A stretch of 64,000 nt of DNA, taken from NCBI RefSeq assembly GCF_006346335.1, contig NZ_VDMC01000005.1:95143-159142 (forward strand). Direction: 5' to 3'. A program made the translations under genes and the position numbers. The notes beneath the pieces were generated by a model. That model did no database searches. It was not told where the DNA came from and saw nothing but the letters and a program-made list of their open reading frames with translations. Shown piece after piece: positions 8,859-18,635 of this stretch. Positions within the stretch are counted from its first letter, which is position 1, and each line of letters opens with the position of its first letter. Source of the stretch: Aequorivita sinensis. Lineage in GTDB: Bacteria > Bacteroidota > Bacteroidia > Flavobacteriales > Flavobacteriaceae.

Positions 8859-10733
8859 GTGAAATTGAAAAAGCTTTTATTTCTCATATTACTATTTTAT
8901 ACATCCTCCCAACTTTCCGCTCAAAACAAACAGACGGAAAAGGATAGTACTGGGATTTATCAAGAAATAGAGTCGTATTCTAAAAAGAGTAAGTTTACAA
9001 AAATGGTTCATCGGTGGCTATTTAGATCTACTGCTAATAAATCTAAGGTGGAACCTACCCATAAAAAGAACCCTAATTATAAAAAACACGAAGGAAAAAT
9101 AATCCGTAAAATAATAATCAACACTAAAGATCCTTTTGGGTATTCTATAAATGATAGTACTCAAACTGCAAATAGTTGGCTAGAGAAAACTGGAAACAAT
9201 CTACATATTAAATCTAAACCTTTAGCTATTCATAATTTCTTGCTTCTAAAAGAAAAGAAACCTTTAGACACCTTATTGCTTTTAGAAAGTGAGCGTTTGC
9301 TTCGTTCACAAAACTACATTCGTGAGGTTAAGATTGAAACCCAGGAAATCCCTAATTCCAAAGATTCTGTAGACGTAGTTATTACCGCGCTGGATTCGTG
9401 GAGTTTAACACCTAAGGTTCAGCTTTCTAGTTCTCAGACGAAATTCAAACTAAAAGAGCGGAACATTCTTGGTACAGGGCATCAGTTAAGACTAGAATTT
9501 TCAAATAGATTGGATGATGGAAGAGACGCCTACAAAGCAAGTTATAGCGTTCCAAACTTCTTGAATACTTTCATAAGTGCTGATGGAAGGTATTCTATTG
9601 ATTACGAAGGTTATTTTGAAAAAACCCTAGCACTCGACCGCATATTCTACTCACCATTAACCCGTTGGGCGGGAGGAGTATTTTTACAAGAACGCTTTTT
9701 AGGAAGAGAACTAAAAAACGACACCGCAGGCTACGCAATAAAAAACATGAAATTTATTGCCCAAGATTACTGGGGCGGACATTCATTTCGGCTATTTGAA
9801 GGTAATTCCGAAAGAGAACGAACAACAAACCTTATTTTAAGTGCGCGTGCTTTACTAGTAGATTATAGAGATATCCCTCCTATTGAATACGATAGCATCC
9901 GATTCTTTTCCGATGAAAAATTTTATTTAGCAAGTATAGGAGTAGCCTCTAGACAATTCGTGAAAGACAATTATATTTTTAAAGATGGGATTACCGAAGA
10001 TGTTCCGGTAGGCGTAGTCTATTCAATTACTGGGGGGATTCAGAATAAAAACAATAAAAACAGACCTTATCTTGGAGCGAAAATAGCCTATGGAAATTAT
10101 TTTAAGTTTGGGTTTTTAAGCACCAATTTTGAACTTGGAACATTCTTTAACGATGCGCATACGCAGCAAACTGTATTCAATTTTGAAGCCACCTATTTTT
10201 CGCACCTCCTACAACTTGGTGACAAATGGAAAATGAGACAGTTTGTAAAACCTCAATTTGTAATAGGAATGAACCGTCTAGAATCTGAAGTGGATAGGCT
10301 AAGCCTAAATGAGCGAGGTTATTTTAATGGAGCATATGGTAACCTTTATTCCAATTATAGAAATGGAGCCATTCACGGCTTCGACGCCTCAATTGTAGGA
10401 ACTCAAAAATATGTTCTTGCCTTGCAAACCCAATTTTACTCACCTTGGGAGCTCTTAGGTTTTAGATTTAATCCATTCGTGAATGTTACCCTAGGAATGC
10501 TTGCGGAAAGTAATAGAAGTTGGAAACGAAATCCTATATACTCTTCGTTTGGACTAGGGTTTATTATCAGAAATGACTATTTGGTTTTTAGTTCTTTTCA
10601 GTTGTCATTTGCATATTACCCTCAAATTCCTGGACAAGGAAAAAATATCTTTAAATCTAATGCTTTTGAAAGTGAAGACTTTGGCTTCCAAAACTTCCAA
10701 ATTGGGAAACCTAGAACTGTAATCTATAATTAA
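8859..10733 (+). CDS. POTRA-domain outer-membrane beta-barrel protein, BamA/TamA-like (function unknown)
   Basis: 624 residues starting at GTG (MKLKKLLFLILLF), with a signal peptide ending near SSQLSAQ. After a basic spacer, residues about 75-180 look like one or two POTRA modules: KIIRKIIINTKDPFGY, then LLLLESERLLRSQNYIREVKIETQ and VDVVITALDSWSL. The rest is rich in amphipathic strands with aromatic residues (for example KLKERNILGTGHQLRLEFSNR). It ends in a strand typical of the last strand of outer-membrane barrels. This architecture is shared with Omp85-type assembly and translocation proteins, but it has too few POTRA repeats for BamA. Its substrate is unknown. It is a single gene, transcribed away from maeB and towards queG. 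Confidence 0.75.
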   Translation: MKLKKLLFLILLFYTSSQLSAQNKQTEKDSTGIYQEIESYSKKSKFTKMVHRWLFRSTANKSKVEPTHKKNPNYKKHEGKIIRKIIINTKDPFGYSINDSTQTANSWLEKTGNNLHIKSKPLAIHNFLLLKEKKPLDTLLLLESERLLRSQNYIREVKIETQEIPNSKDSVDVVITALDSWSLTPKVQLSSSQTKFKLKERNILGTGHQLRLEFSNRLDDGRDAYKASYSVPNFLNTFISADGRYSIDYEGYFEKTLALDRIFYSPLTRWAGGVFLQERFLGRELKNDTAGYAIKNMKFIAQDYWGGHSFRLFEGNSERERTTNLILSARALLVDYRDIPPIEYDSIRFFSDEKFYLASIGVASRQFVKDNYIFKDGITEDVPVGVVYSITGGIQNKNNKNRPYLGAKIAYGNYFKFGFLSTNFELGTFFNDAHTQQTVFNFEATYFSHLLQLGDKWKMRQFVKPQFVIGMNRLESEVDRLSLNERGYFNGAYGNLYSNYRNGAIHGFDASIVGTQKYVLALQTQFYSPWELLGFRFNPFVNVTLGMLAESNRSWKRNPIYSSFGLGFIIRNDYLVFSSFQLSFAYYPQIPGQGKNIFKSNAFESEDFGFQNFQIGKPRTVIYN

Positions 10734-10762
10734 CCTTCAACTTCTTTATTCTGAAGCAGAAA

Positions 10763-11689
10763 TCAATCTTTTAAAAATTGAATGTTTCTTGTGAGTCCGG
10801 TGTACTTTGTTCGCTTTACTGCACTCTTTTTAAATATTTCACGAAAAACGTCTTCGGTGATTTCCTCCCAATCTTTTTTCGTCATAGAAAGTAATTCAGG
10901 ATGAGGATTAAAAAGCGGTTCGTTATGTGGTTTACTGAAACGATTCCAAGGGCAAACATCTTGACAAATGTCACAGCCAAACATCCAATCTTGAAATTTT
11001 CCTTTTTCTGAAATAGGAATTTCGTTTTTTAATTCGATAGTGAAATATGAAATGCATTTGCTTCCATCTACAACCCTATCTGCTACAATAGCATTTGTAG
11101 GGCAAGCATCGATACAAGCTGTACAGGTGCCGCAATGGTCTGTAACGGGATTATCGTATTCTAAGTCGAGATCGACGATTAACTCGGCAATAAAATAAAA
11201 TGACCCAGATTGTTTGGTGAGCAAGTTACTGTGTTTTCCTATCCACCCTAATCCACTTTTTGCAGCCCATGCTTTATCTAATACTGGAGCAGAATCGACG
11301 AAGGCTCTTCCATTCACTTCACCAATTTCTTCCGATATAAAGTGCATTAGTTCTTTTAGCTTATCCTTTATAATAAAATGATAGTCGGTGCCGTAGGCAT
11401 ATTTAGAAATTTTATATGAATCATTGTTTTGAATTTGAGTAGGGTAATAATTTAGCAATAATGAAATCACACTTTTAGAACCAGGCACTAGAACTGTTGG
11501 GTCTAGTCTTTTATCAAAATGGTTTTCCATATATCCCATTTCGCCATTCATATTATTTTTTAGCCATTTTTCTAATCGAGGCGCTTCTTCTTCAAGAAAA
11601 GCTGCTTTGCTTATACCACAAGAAAGGAACCCCAAGCGTTTTGCTTCGGATTTTATTAATTGCGAATATTTTGCTGCATTTTCAATCAA
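10763..11689 (-). CDS. queG: Epoxyqueuosine reductase QueG
   Basis: 308 residues. QueG carries out the last step of queuosine synthesis, reducing epoxyqueuosine in tRNA with cobalamin and two 4Fe-4S clusters. Visible cluster ligands are C186, C189, C192 and C196 ([12 protein letters not shown]), together with C212, C239, C242 and C246 ([10 protein letters not shown]). The acidic residue in FVDSAPVLD (D132) matches the proposed catalytic aspartate of the family. The protein lacks the long HEAT-repeat tail seen in some homologues. It is the last gene of ruvB-P450-queG and begins three bases after the P450 stop. Confidence 0.95.
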   Translation of the reverse strand: MIENAAKYSQLIKSEAKRLGFLSCGISKAAFLEEEAPRLEKWLKNNMNGEMGYMENHFDKRLDPTVLVPGSKSVISLLLNYYPTQIQNNDSYKISKYAYGTDYHFIIKDKLKELMHFISEEIGEVNGRAFVDSAPVLDKAWAAKSGLGWIGKHSNLLTKQSGSFYFIAELIVDLDLEYDNPVTDHCGTCTACIDACPTNAIVADRVVDGSKCISYFTIELKNEIPISEKGKFQDWMFGCDICQDVCPWNRFSKPHNEPLFNPHPELLSMTKKDWEEITEDVFREIFKKSAVKRTKYTGLTRNIQFLKD

Positions 11690-11692
11690 AAC

Positions 11693-13024
11693 TTATCTTA
11701 AATAAAACTCCAAAATTGCATTTTTTGGTTTTAAGGTTATTAGTGGTTTTATTTCTATTGGTGAATTCTTTTCAGAAATCTTATATGTTTTTACAATTTC
11801 TGCAATCGCTAGTATCATTTCATACATTGCAAAGTTATTACCAATACACATTCTTGGGCCAGCGCCAAAAGGAAAATAGTGCCCCGAATACTCTTTAGCG
11901 TTCACATCGGAAAACCGTTCTGGCCTAAATTTCTCAGGCTCATCCCAGTTTTTTGGGTCGGTATGAATCTCTAACAATGAAAATAATAAACTTGAATTTT
12001 TCGGAATAAACATCCCTTCAAAAGTATCGTCTTCAATATTCACTCTATCTATAAAATATGCCGGAGGGTAAAGACGAAGTGATTCTTCTATTACATTCTT
12101 GGTATACGAACAGTTTTTAATGAAGTCCATTAAGCCTGTCGAATTCTCGGATGCGGCAGTTATTTCGGCATAAATCTTATCTTGTACTTGAGGGTTTCGA
12201 GCTAATAATTCACAAGTAAATGTAAGTGCATTTGAAGTTGTTTCGTGACCAGCAGTAAACAATATTAAAATTTCATCTATCAACTGCTTATCGTCCATTC
12301 CACTTCCATCTTCGTATCTAGCGTCTAAAAGCATATCTAGTAAGTCATCCTCACGAACACCCGATTGTCTCCTTTCATTTACAAGTCTCTTAAGAATGTT
12401 TCTCGCTTCTTTAGTTTCAGCAAGATGTTTAGAAAGTTCGCCGCTCAACTTAAACCACCAGCCCAAGTACGGCATACGCAATTCCTTTACCAGCATGTGT
12501 TGAGCAGATTCGGTGATATGTTGAAGCCTTTTTATTTCTCGACTGTCAACGGCACTACTAAAAAGAGATTTTACTACCGTTTGAAAAGCGAGGTCGTTGA
12601 AAACAGGAAAGATATCTTTCGCTTTAGCCGTTTCAATTTTGGAAAGTTCAATTTCAATTGCACTTTGAATAGCGTCTAGTAAATTAACCAACTGTTTTTT
12701 ATGAAAAGCAGGTTGAATTAGTTTACGTTGTTTTTGCCAAAACTCTCCTTCTGAAGTAAGAAGTCCGTTACCTACATACTTAACAAGATCTCGAGTTTGT
12801 ATGGGAGATTTTTTATAATTCTTATGGTTTTTCTGAAGTGCATATTGTGCTAAGCCAGCATCACGAGAAAAAATCACAGATTTTCCAAACCCGAGCTTCA
12901 ACCGAAATGTGTCCCCCTTATTTTCAAAATTACTATGATGAAATGGCAGAGGGTTTTTTAAAATCTGAGTGGAGTGAATCAGAAATCGGAAGGCAGAAAC
13001 CGATGGGATTTTCTTTACTTCCAT
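11693..13024 (-). CDS. Cytochrome P450 (class I/bacterial type, substrate unknown)
   Basis: 443 residues with all P450 hallmarks. These are the I-helix oxygen-activation motif AGHETT (258-263), the K-helix ESLR (314-317), PERF (368-371), and the haem loop FPFGAGPRMCIGN with the thiolate ligand C393. There is no N-terminal membrane anchor or fused reductase, so it needs separate ferredoxin/reductase partners. None are adjacent. It starts eight bases after the ruvB stop and is followed after three bases by queG, so it is co-transcribed with a DNA-repair gene and a tRNA-modification gene. This context says nothing about its substrate. Fatty-acid or terpenoid hydroxylation is possible, but that is a guess. 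Confidence 0.95.
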   Translation of the reverse strand: MEVKKIPSVSAFRFLIHSTQILKNPLPFHHSNFENKGDTFRLKLGFGKSVIFSRDAGLAQYALQKNHKNYKKSPIQTRDLVKYVGNGLLTSEGEFWQKQRKLIQPAFHKKQLVNLLDAIQSAIEIELSKIETAKAKDIFPVFNDLAFQTVVKSLFSSAVDSREIKRLQHITESAQHMLVKELRMPYLGWWFKLSGELSKHLAETKEARNILKRLVNERRQSGVREDDLLDMLLDARYEDGSGMDDKQLIDEILILFTAGHETTSNALTFTCELLARNPQVQDKIYAEITAASENSTGLMDFIKNCSYTKNVIEESLRLYPPAYFIDRVNIEDDTFEGMFIPKNSSLLFSLLEIHTDPKNWDEPEKFRPERFSDVNAKEYSGHYFPFGAGPRMCIGNNFAMYEMILAIAEIVKTYKISEKNSPIEIKPLITLKPKNAILEFYLR

Positions 13025-13032
13025 AGCACAAA

Positions 13033-14055
13033 TTAAAACAATTCACTTTGAGTTGAACCTCTATTCTTGCCAAGATGCTTATAAGCCGCCTCAGTAACTT
13101 CCCTTCCCCTTGGAGTTCTCATAATAAACCCTTGTTGAATTAAGAAAGGTTCGTATACTTCTTCTATGGTTTCAGGACTTTCGGAAACAGCGGTTGCAAT
13201 AGTTGTAATTCCAACAGGTCCGCCTTTAAACTTTTCGATTATTGTAGAAAGAATTTTATTGTCCATTTCATCTAAACCGAAGGCATCTACATTCAAGGCG
13301 TTTAATCCAAACCTTGCTATTTCAATATCAATTTTTCCATTTCCTTTTATCTGAGCAAAATCTCTAATTCTACGTAAAAGAGCATTTGCAATACGAGGTG
13401 TACCACGGCTGCGTCCTGCTATTTCTATAGCAGCTTCCATAGCGATAGGCACATTTAAAATACTTGCACTACGCTGTATTATTGTAGTTAACAATTCGGT
13501 AGAATAGTATTGAAGTCTGGAAGAAATTCCAAAACGTGCACGCATAGGCGCTGTAAGTAAACCTGAACGGGTTGTTGCACCTACTAGCGTAAAGGGATTT
13601 AAATTAATTTGAACCGAGCGCGCATTAGGCCCAGATTCAATCATTATATCAATCTTATAGTCTTCCATTGCTGAATAAAGATATTCTTCAACAATGGGGC
13701 TTAAACGATGTATCTCGTCAATAAAAAGTACATCCCGTTCATCCAAATTGGTGAGTAATCCAGCAAGGTCACCCGGTTTGTCTAATACAGGACCAGAAGT
13801 TACTCTAATATTAACGTCGAGCTCATTTGCAAGAATGTGTGCTAATGTTGTTTTACCTAATCCTGGAGGCCCGTGAAATAGCGTATGATCTAAAGCTTCA
13901 CCTCTTTGATTTGCAGCTTGCACAAAAATTTGAAGATTTTCCAGTGCTTGATCTTGTCCTGTAAAGTCTTCAAAGCTTAATGGACGTAGTTGTTTCTCAA
14001 TATCCAATTCCTGTGGGGATAAATTTTCGCCGGTGGGATCAAGGTTTTCATTCAT
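13033..14055 (-). CDS. ruvB: Holliday junction helicase motor RuvB
   Basis: 340 residues, normal for RuvB, the hexameric AAA+ ATPase that drives branch migration with RuvA. Visible motifs are Walker [11 protein letters not shown] (about 61-70), Walker [12 protein letters not shown], sensor 1 VGATTR and the arginine-finger segment APMRARFGI. The winged-helix C-terminus ends with [17 protein letters not shown]. It heads the ruvB-P450-queG operon. A TATATTTG box ends only five bases before the ATG, so the transcript may be leaderless. Confidence 0.98.
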   Translation of the reverse strand: MNENLDPTGENLSPQELDIEKQLRPLSFEDFTGQDQALENLQIFVQAANQRGEALDHTLFHGPPGLGKTTLAHILANELDVNIRVTSGPVLDKPGDLAGLLTNLDERDVLFIDEIHRLSPIVEEYLYSAMEDYKIDIMIESGPNARSVQINLNPFTLVGATTRSGLLTAPMRARFGISSRLQYYSTELLTTIIQRSASILNVPIAMEAAIEIAGRSRGTPRIANALLRRIRDFAQIKGNGKIDIEIARFGLNALNVDAFGLDEMDNKILSTIIEKFKGGPVGITTIATAVSESPETIEEVYEPFLIQQGFIMRTPRGREVTEAAYKHLGKNRGSTQSELF

Positions 14056-14059
14056 AAAA

Positions 14060-14067
14060 CAAATATA
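14060..14067 (-). promoter_or_regulatory. -7 box (TATATTTG) abutting the ruvB start
   Basis: Minus-strand TATATTTG, a full match to TAnnTTTG. Its last base is five bases upstream of the ruvB ATG, so initiation at the usual distance would place the RNA 5' end at or next to the start codon. Confidence 0.5.
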
Positions 14068-14119
14068 AGGAATCGGCAGATAGGAAGTGTAATTGTAATA
14101 ACTGTAGAAATAAGAAAAA

Positions 14120-14159
14120 GCAGAAAAAACAACAAGCCGTGCTTTTTAGCACGGCTTGT
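14120..14159 (-). terminator. Terminator of the act-cox operon
   Basis: A perfect 12-bp stem, ACAAGCCGTGCT at 14132-14143 with AGCACGGCTTGT at 14148-14159, around a TTTT loop. On the minus strand it is followed by TTTTTT. It lies about 115 bases beyond the coxA stop and before the ruvB promoter. Confidence 0.9.
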
Positions 14160-14275
14160 CAAATAACTTGTAGTCTCCTCACTTCCTACTCATTATTATC
14201 TATTCAAAGATAACATGGTTTAAACTACTAGGAAATACGTGTTACTACTAATATTTTGCGTTAAACAGAGATTAA

Positions 14276-16105
14276 TTAGTGTTCTAATTCATCCTCATTG
14301 TCCTGTAATGGCACGTTTTGAGGAACATAATCTTGACCAGCAATTACGTAATCTGTTTCGTCTTTATTAAGTTTACTATAATCGTAAGCCCAACGGTACA
14401 CATGTGGTATTGGACCAGCCCAGTTTCCATGGATGTGTTTTTGTTCGGCTGTCCATTCTAATGTTGTAGAATTCCAAGGGTTTTTTGGACCTATCTTTCC
14501 GTAGAACATAGAGTGGAAGAAGTTGTAAAGGAATACTACTTGTACTGCAATCGTCATAATTGCAAATAGCGTCATAACAACATTAATATCATGTAAGTCA
14601 TCAAAATATGGGAAACTTGTGTTGTTGTAGTATCTACGGGGTAGACCTGCTAAACCAACAAAGTGCATTGGGAAGAAAATCCCGTAAGCTCCAATTGCTG
14701 TTACCCAGAAGTGGATGTATCCTAATTTTTTATTCATCATACGTCCTTCAAACATTTTAGGGAACCAGTGGTAAACCCCAGCAAGAAGTCCATAAAGCGC
14801 TGAAATACCCATCACTAAGTGGAAGTGAGCTACAACGAAATAAGTATCGTGAACGTTAATATCTAATGCACTATCTCCAACGATAATACCAGTAAGACCA
14901 CCAGTAATGAAAGTAGAAACAAAACCGATACTCCATAGCATAGCTACGTTCATCTGTAAGTTACCTTTCCATAAAGTTGTAATCCAGTTAAATGCTTTTA
15001 CAGCAGATGGAATTGCAATAAGTAATGTGGTAAAAGTAAACACAGAACCTAAGAATGGATTCATCCCTGAAACGAACATATGGTGACCCCATACAATTGT
15101 TGAAAGGAATGCAATTGCAAGGATAGACGCAACCATGGCACGGTAACCGAAAATTGGCTTACGAGCATTTGTAGCCATAATTTCAGATACAATACCCATT
15201 GCAGGTAGAATTACAATATATACTTCAGGGTGTCCAAGGAACCAGAATAAGTGTTCAAACAATACTGGAGAACCTCCTTGGTGATGCAATACTTCACCCG
15301 CAATATAAATATCTGATAAGAAGAAAGAAGTACCAAAGCTTCTATCCATGATAAGCATTAAAGCAGCTGAAAATAATACTGGGAAGGCAACTACACCAAT
15401 AATAGCAGTTACAAAGAATGCCCAAATTGTTAAAGGAAGACGCGTCATGGACATTCCTTTAGTACGCATATTTAATGTTGTAACGATATAGTTAAGCGAA
15501 CCTAACAATGACGATGCAATAAATATTGCAATAGAAATCAACCATAATGTCATACCTGCTCCAGAACCTGGAATAGATTGAGGCAAAGCACTAAGTGGAG
15601 GATAAATTGTCCAACCTGCTGATGCCGGTCCTGCTTCAACAAATAATGAGAAAACCATTATAGCACTAGAAATAAAGAACAACCAATAAGAAACCATGTT
15701 TAGGAATCCTGAGGCCATATCTCTTGCACCAATCTGTAAAGGAATTAATAGGTTACTAAAAGTACCACTCAATCCAGCCGTAAGTACGAAGAATACCATT
15801 ATAGTACCGTGAATCGTAACTAATGCAAGGTAAACACTAGGATCCATAACTCCATCTGGAGCCCATTTCCCTAGTAACATTTCAAAAATTGTAAAACTTT
15901 GGTCTGGCCATGCTAGTTGTATTCTAAACAATAATGACATTAGAATACCAATAGTCCCCATAAACAAACCTGTAATTAGGTATTGCTTAGAGATCATTTT
16001 ATGATCTTGGCTAAAGATATATTTAGTTACAAATGTTTCTTTATGATGATGCCCATGATCTTCGTGATGATCTTCTATTGCGTGAGCCTGTGCGTGTGCT
16101 GACAT
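14276..16105 (-). CDS. coxA: Cytochrome c oxidase subunit I (aa3-type haem-copper oxidase)
   Basis: 609 residues, polytopic. This is the catalytic subunit that reduces oxygen to water and pumps protons. The crosslinked His-Tyr motif is present (FLGHPEVYIVILP), as are the CuB histidine pair (VWGHHMFVSG) and the haem a/a3 ligand region (DTYFVVAHFHLVMG). The N-terminus is unusually histidine-rich (AHAQAHAIEDHHEDHGHHHKE), a feature seen in flavobacterial subunits. It is the last gene of the operon and is preceded by subunit II. No separate subunit III gene follows. In ACIII-linked oxidases of this group subunits III/IV are often encoded elsewhere. Confidence 0.97.
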   Translation of the reverse strand: MSAHAQAHAIEDHHEDHGHHHKETFVTKYIFSQDHKMISKQYLITGLFMGTIGILMSLLFRIQLAWPDQSFTIFEMLLGKWAPDGVMDPSVYLALVTIHGTIMVFFVLTAGLSGTFSNLLIPLQIGARDMASGFLNMVSYWLFFISSAIMVFSLFVEAGPASAGWTIYPPLSALPQSIPGSGAGMTLWLISIAIFIASSLLGSLNYIVTTLNMRTKGMSMTRLPLTIWAFFVTAIIGVVAFPVLFSAALMLIMDRSFGTSFFLSDIYIAGEVLHHQGGSPVLFEHLFWFLGHPEVYIVILPAMGIVSEIMATNARKPIFGYRAMVASILAIAFLSTIVWGHHMFVSGMNPFLGSVFTFTTLLIAIPSAVKAFNWITTLWKGNLQMNVAMLWSIGFVSTFITGGLTGIIVGDSALDINVHDTYFVVAHFHLVMGISALYGLLAGVYHWFPKMFEGRMMNKKLGYIHFWVTAIGAYGIFFPMHFVGLAGLPRRYYNNTSFPYFDDLHDINVVMTLFAIMTIAVQVVFLYNFFHSMFYGKIGPKNPWNSTTLEWTAEQKHIHGNWAGPIPHVYRWAYDYSKLNKDETDYVIAGQDYVPQNVPLQDNEDELEH

Positions 16106-16134
16106 ATCTTTTTAAGCTAAATTTTCTATTAATA

Positions 16135-17196
16135 TTATTTGCTAAGTTGTTCTGCCAAGGTAGGCTGTTCTGCCAACCAAGCATTATATTCTTCTTCAGA
16201 TTCAACTACAATCTTCATTTGCATATTATAGTGGCTAATACCACAAATCTTATTACAAAGAATCATATAATCAAATTCATAAGGGTCTAGAGGTTCTTCA
16301 CCAGCAGCTTGAAGCTCTTTACTCTTCTCGGCTCTAATTTCATTAATGTTTTGAACCTTGTTTATAATATGATCTTCTTGACGCATTTCCTCAGTTGTAA
16401 CTGTAGGGGTAAATGCAAATTGAGTAATCATACCAGGAACACAGTTCATTTGCGCTCTAAAGTGTGGCATGTAAGCAGAGTGTAATACATCCTGAGAACG
16501 TATCTTAAACAATACTTTTCTACCAACTGGTAAGTGAACTTCAGTTACAACTTTGTCGTCTTGACCGTTAGGGTCTGAAGGATCAACACCTAAAACGTTA
16601 ACACCTTCGATTAATCGAACGTTAGCATCACCTAGCGTGTTATCATTACCACCGTAACGTGCTTTCCAATTAAATTGTTGAGCATATAGTTCTATAACAA
16701 GTGGATCATCATCCTTATCAACATTCATGATATCTGTCCAAGTGAAAAGACCATAAATAATAAGACCGGCAAGAACAATTACAGGAATAATAGTCCAGAT
16801 AAATTCTAATTTATCGTTATCGGCATAGAAAGTTGCTCTTTTCGTTTTGTTACCTCTGTAAACAAATGCAAAGTAGTGTAACAACCATTGAGTTAGAATA
16901 CCAGCCGCGAAAATAACGATCATTGAAATCAACATTAAGTTGTCAATTTGCTCACCGTGTTCTGATGCAGACTTTGGTAACAAGGTATCATACCATAACC
17001 AAAATGAAACAATAGTTAAGATATAGATAAAGGCTAAAAATGCTAACATTAAATAACCTTGGTGGTTATTGTCTTCATCCGAGGCAATATCAGAATGAGT
17101 TGTCGATTTAATCTGAGCCAATCGAAATATCCTGCTTATTTGCCAAACGGAGATTCCAAAAAGGAGAATTACTAAAATTACTAAAAATGCGGTCAT
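16135..17196 (-). CDS. coxB: Cytochrome c oxidase subunit II with CuA site
   Basis: 353 residues with transmembrane segments at the N-terminus (FLVILVILLFGISVW) and two more around residues 45-120, longer than the usual two-helix hairpin. The periplasmic cupredoxin domain keeps the CuA ligands: the histidine in DVLHSAYMPHF, and two Cys, His and Met in CNKICGISHYNM. The residue between the cysteines that is usually Glu is Lys here; only its backbone is a ligand, so the site should still bind copper. There is no C-terminal haem c domain, so this is not a caa3 fusion. Electrons must come from the mono-haem domains of ActE or ActA. It begins 29 bases after the actF stop. Confidence 0.95.
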   Translation of the reverse strand: MTAFLVILVILLFGISVWQISRIFRLAQIKSTTHSDIASDEDNNHQGYLMLAFLAFIYILTIVSFWLWYDTLLPKSASEHGEQIDNLMLISMIVIFAAGILTQWLLHYFAFVYRGNKTKRATFYADNDKLEFIWTIIPVIVLAGLIIYGLFTWTDIMNVDKDDDPLVIELYAQQFNWKARYGGNDNTLGDANVRLIEGVNVLGVDPSDPNGQDDKVVTEVHLPVGRKVLFKIRSQDVLHSAYMPHFRAQMNCVPGMITQFAFTPTVTTEEMRQEDHIINKVQNINEIRAEKSKELQAAGEEPLDPYEFDYMILCNKICGISHYNMQMKIVVESEEEYNAWLAEQPTLAEQLSK

Positions 17197-17225
17197 CTTT
17201 AAATTTCTTCTTTTAAACTAAATGA

Positions 17226-18608
17226 TTAAAAATGGTAGTTTTCACTTTCTTTAATAAATGGGTCGTTCTTAGGTCTAAGAGATACTTTTCCAAGTCCATT
17301 TCCAACAACCAAAATGAAAAGCCCTGCAAAGAATAACAATGCAGCTATTTCAGGTATTCCAAAGCCCCAGTTGTGTCCAACTGTTGATGGCATAACTAAT
17401 AGGAAGACATCTATATAGTGACCTACCAAGATGAATACTGCTGCTATAACAACAAACCATGGAACTTTTTTGAAATCGCTATTCATTAACACAAGCATTG
17501 GGAATACAAAATTAAGTATTAGCATTCCAAAAAACAATCCTTGATACTCCTGAATTCGTATAATAAAGTAAGTTACCTCTTCTGGAATATTTGAGTACCA
17601 GATTAGCATAAACTGGCTAAACCATAGGTAAGTCCAGAAAATACTAAAAGCAAACATATACTTAGCTAAGTCGTGTAAGTGTCTATCACTTACAAAAGAC
17701 AATAGCCCTTTGCTCTTTAAGTGAATTGTTACTAAAGCAATCACAGTGATTGAAGAAACAAACATAGTTGCGAATACATACCATGCAAACAATGTACTAT
17801 ACCAGTGTGGAGTCATAGACATGAACCAATCCCAAGCCATTGTAGCTTCAGTTAATAGGAAGAAGATAAGGAAGAAAACTGATGCCTTAAAGTTCTTTCT
17901 ATAGTGATCGAAGTTATTTGCTTCAGCTTGTGCTAAAGAGTTTTTTCTTGAGTAGTAACGGTAAATATTCCATCCTAAAAGATAGATTGCGGCACGGATA
18001 ACAAAGAATGGGAAGTTAAGGTATCCCGACTTTCCTTGTAAAATTTTATCTTCTGCAACTAAATCAGCATTTTGCCAAGGATAGAAATGTTCTCCTGCAA
18101 AAATTACAAGAACAAAAACAATAATTGACCCTGGTAATAAATAAGATGTTATTCCTTCCATTACTCTATATAGTACTGGAGACCATCCTGCTTGAGATGC
18201 AAATTGAATTGCGTAAAACACAAGTACACCTAAAGCAATCATCATAAAGAAGAATGCAGCTACGAATGTAGCAGACCAAGGTCTTGTTTGTAATTGGTGT
18301 AGTACGTGTTCTTCATGTGATGAAGCTCCGTGACCTTCAGCACTTAAATCGGTTGCGTGCTCCATTGCAGCTCCTGAGTACCCTTCTTCACCTCTTGCAA
18401 TATCAATGAAGTTAGCAGTATCTTCTTTATGATCTACTGCATGGTTTTCGCCATGGTGAGCCTCTTGTTCTGCTAAAATCTTTTTAACATCATCAATGGT
18501 CTTGGGAGTAGTCATAAACCCAAAGATTATTCCTGCAAGCCCTAGGACCATTAGAACAATAGAAAACAGTTTTAATTTACTTGGTAGCGTATACATATCT
18601 TTAGCCAT
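17226..18608 (-). CDS. actF: Alternative complex III subunit ActF (quinol:cytochrome c oxidoreductase, NrfD-like)
   Basis: 460 residues with about ten transmembrane helices. ActF is the second, shorter NrfD/PsrC-like membrane subunit of alternative complex III. A single helix at the N-terminus (FSIVLMVLGLAGIIFGFM) is followed by a long histidine/glutamate-rich extramembrane stretch (about 35-110), then the NrfD-like bundle (for example AGWSPVLYRVMEGI, EATMAWDWFMSM, WFSQFMLIWYSN). It sits between actE and coxB, the order seen in Rhodothermus and Flavobacterium ACIII operons. The family is well supported; a proton-translocating role is only proposed for it. Confidence 0.92.
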   Translation of the reverse strand: MAKDMYTLPSKLKLFSIVLMVLGLAGIIFGFMTTPKTIDDVKKILAEQEAHHGENHAVDHKEDTANFIDIARGEEGYSGAAMEHATDLSAEGHGASSHEEHVLHQLQTRPWSATFVAAFFFMMIALGVLVFYAIQFASQAGWSPVLYRVMEGITSYLLPGSIIVFVLVIFAGEHFYPWQNADLVAEDKILQGKSGYLNFPFFVIRAAIYLLGWNIYRYYSRKNSLAQAEANNFDHYRKNFKASVFFLIFFLLTEATMAWDWFMSMTPHWYSTLFAWYVFATMFVSSITVIALVTIHLKSKGLLSFVSDRHLHDLAKYMFAFSIFWTYLWFSQFMLIWYSNIPEEVTYFIIRIQEYQGLFFGMLILNFVFPMLVLMNSDFKKVPWFVVIAAVFILVGHYIDVFLLVMPSTVGHNWGFGIPEIAALLFFAGLFILVVGNGLGKVSLRPKNDPFIKESENYHF

Positions 18609-18635
18609 TCTCTTTAATAAATCATTAATTACGTT

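Noticed and set aside
16135..17196. CuA site thought to be broken because the usual Glu is Lys
   Set aside because: The Glu contributes only its backbone; the Cys, His and Met ligands are all present.
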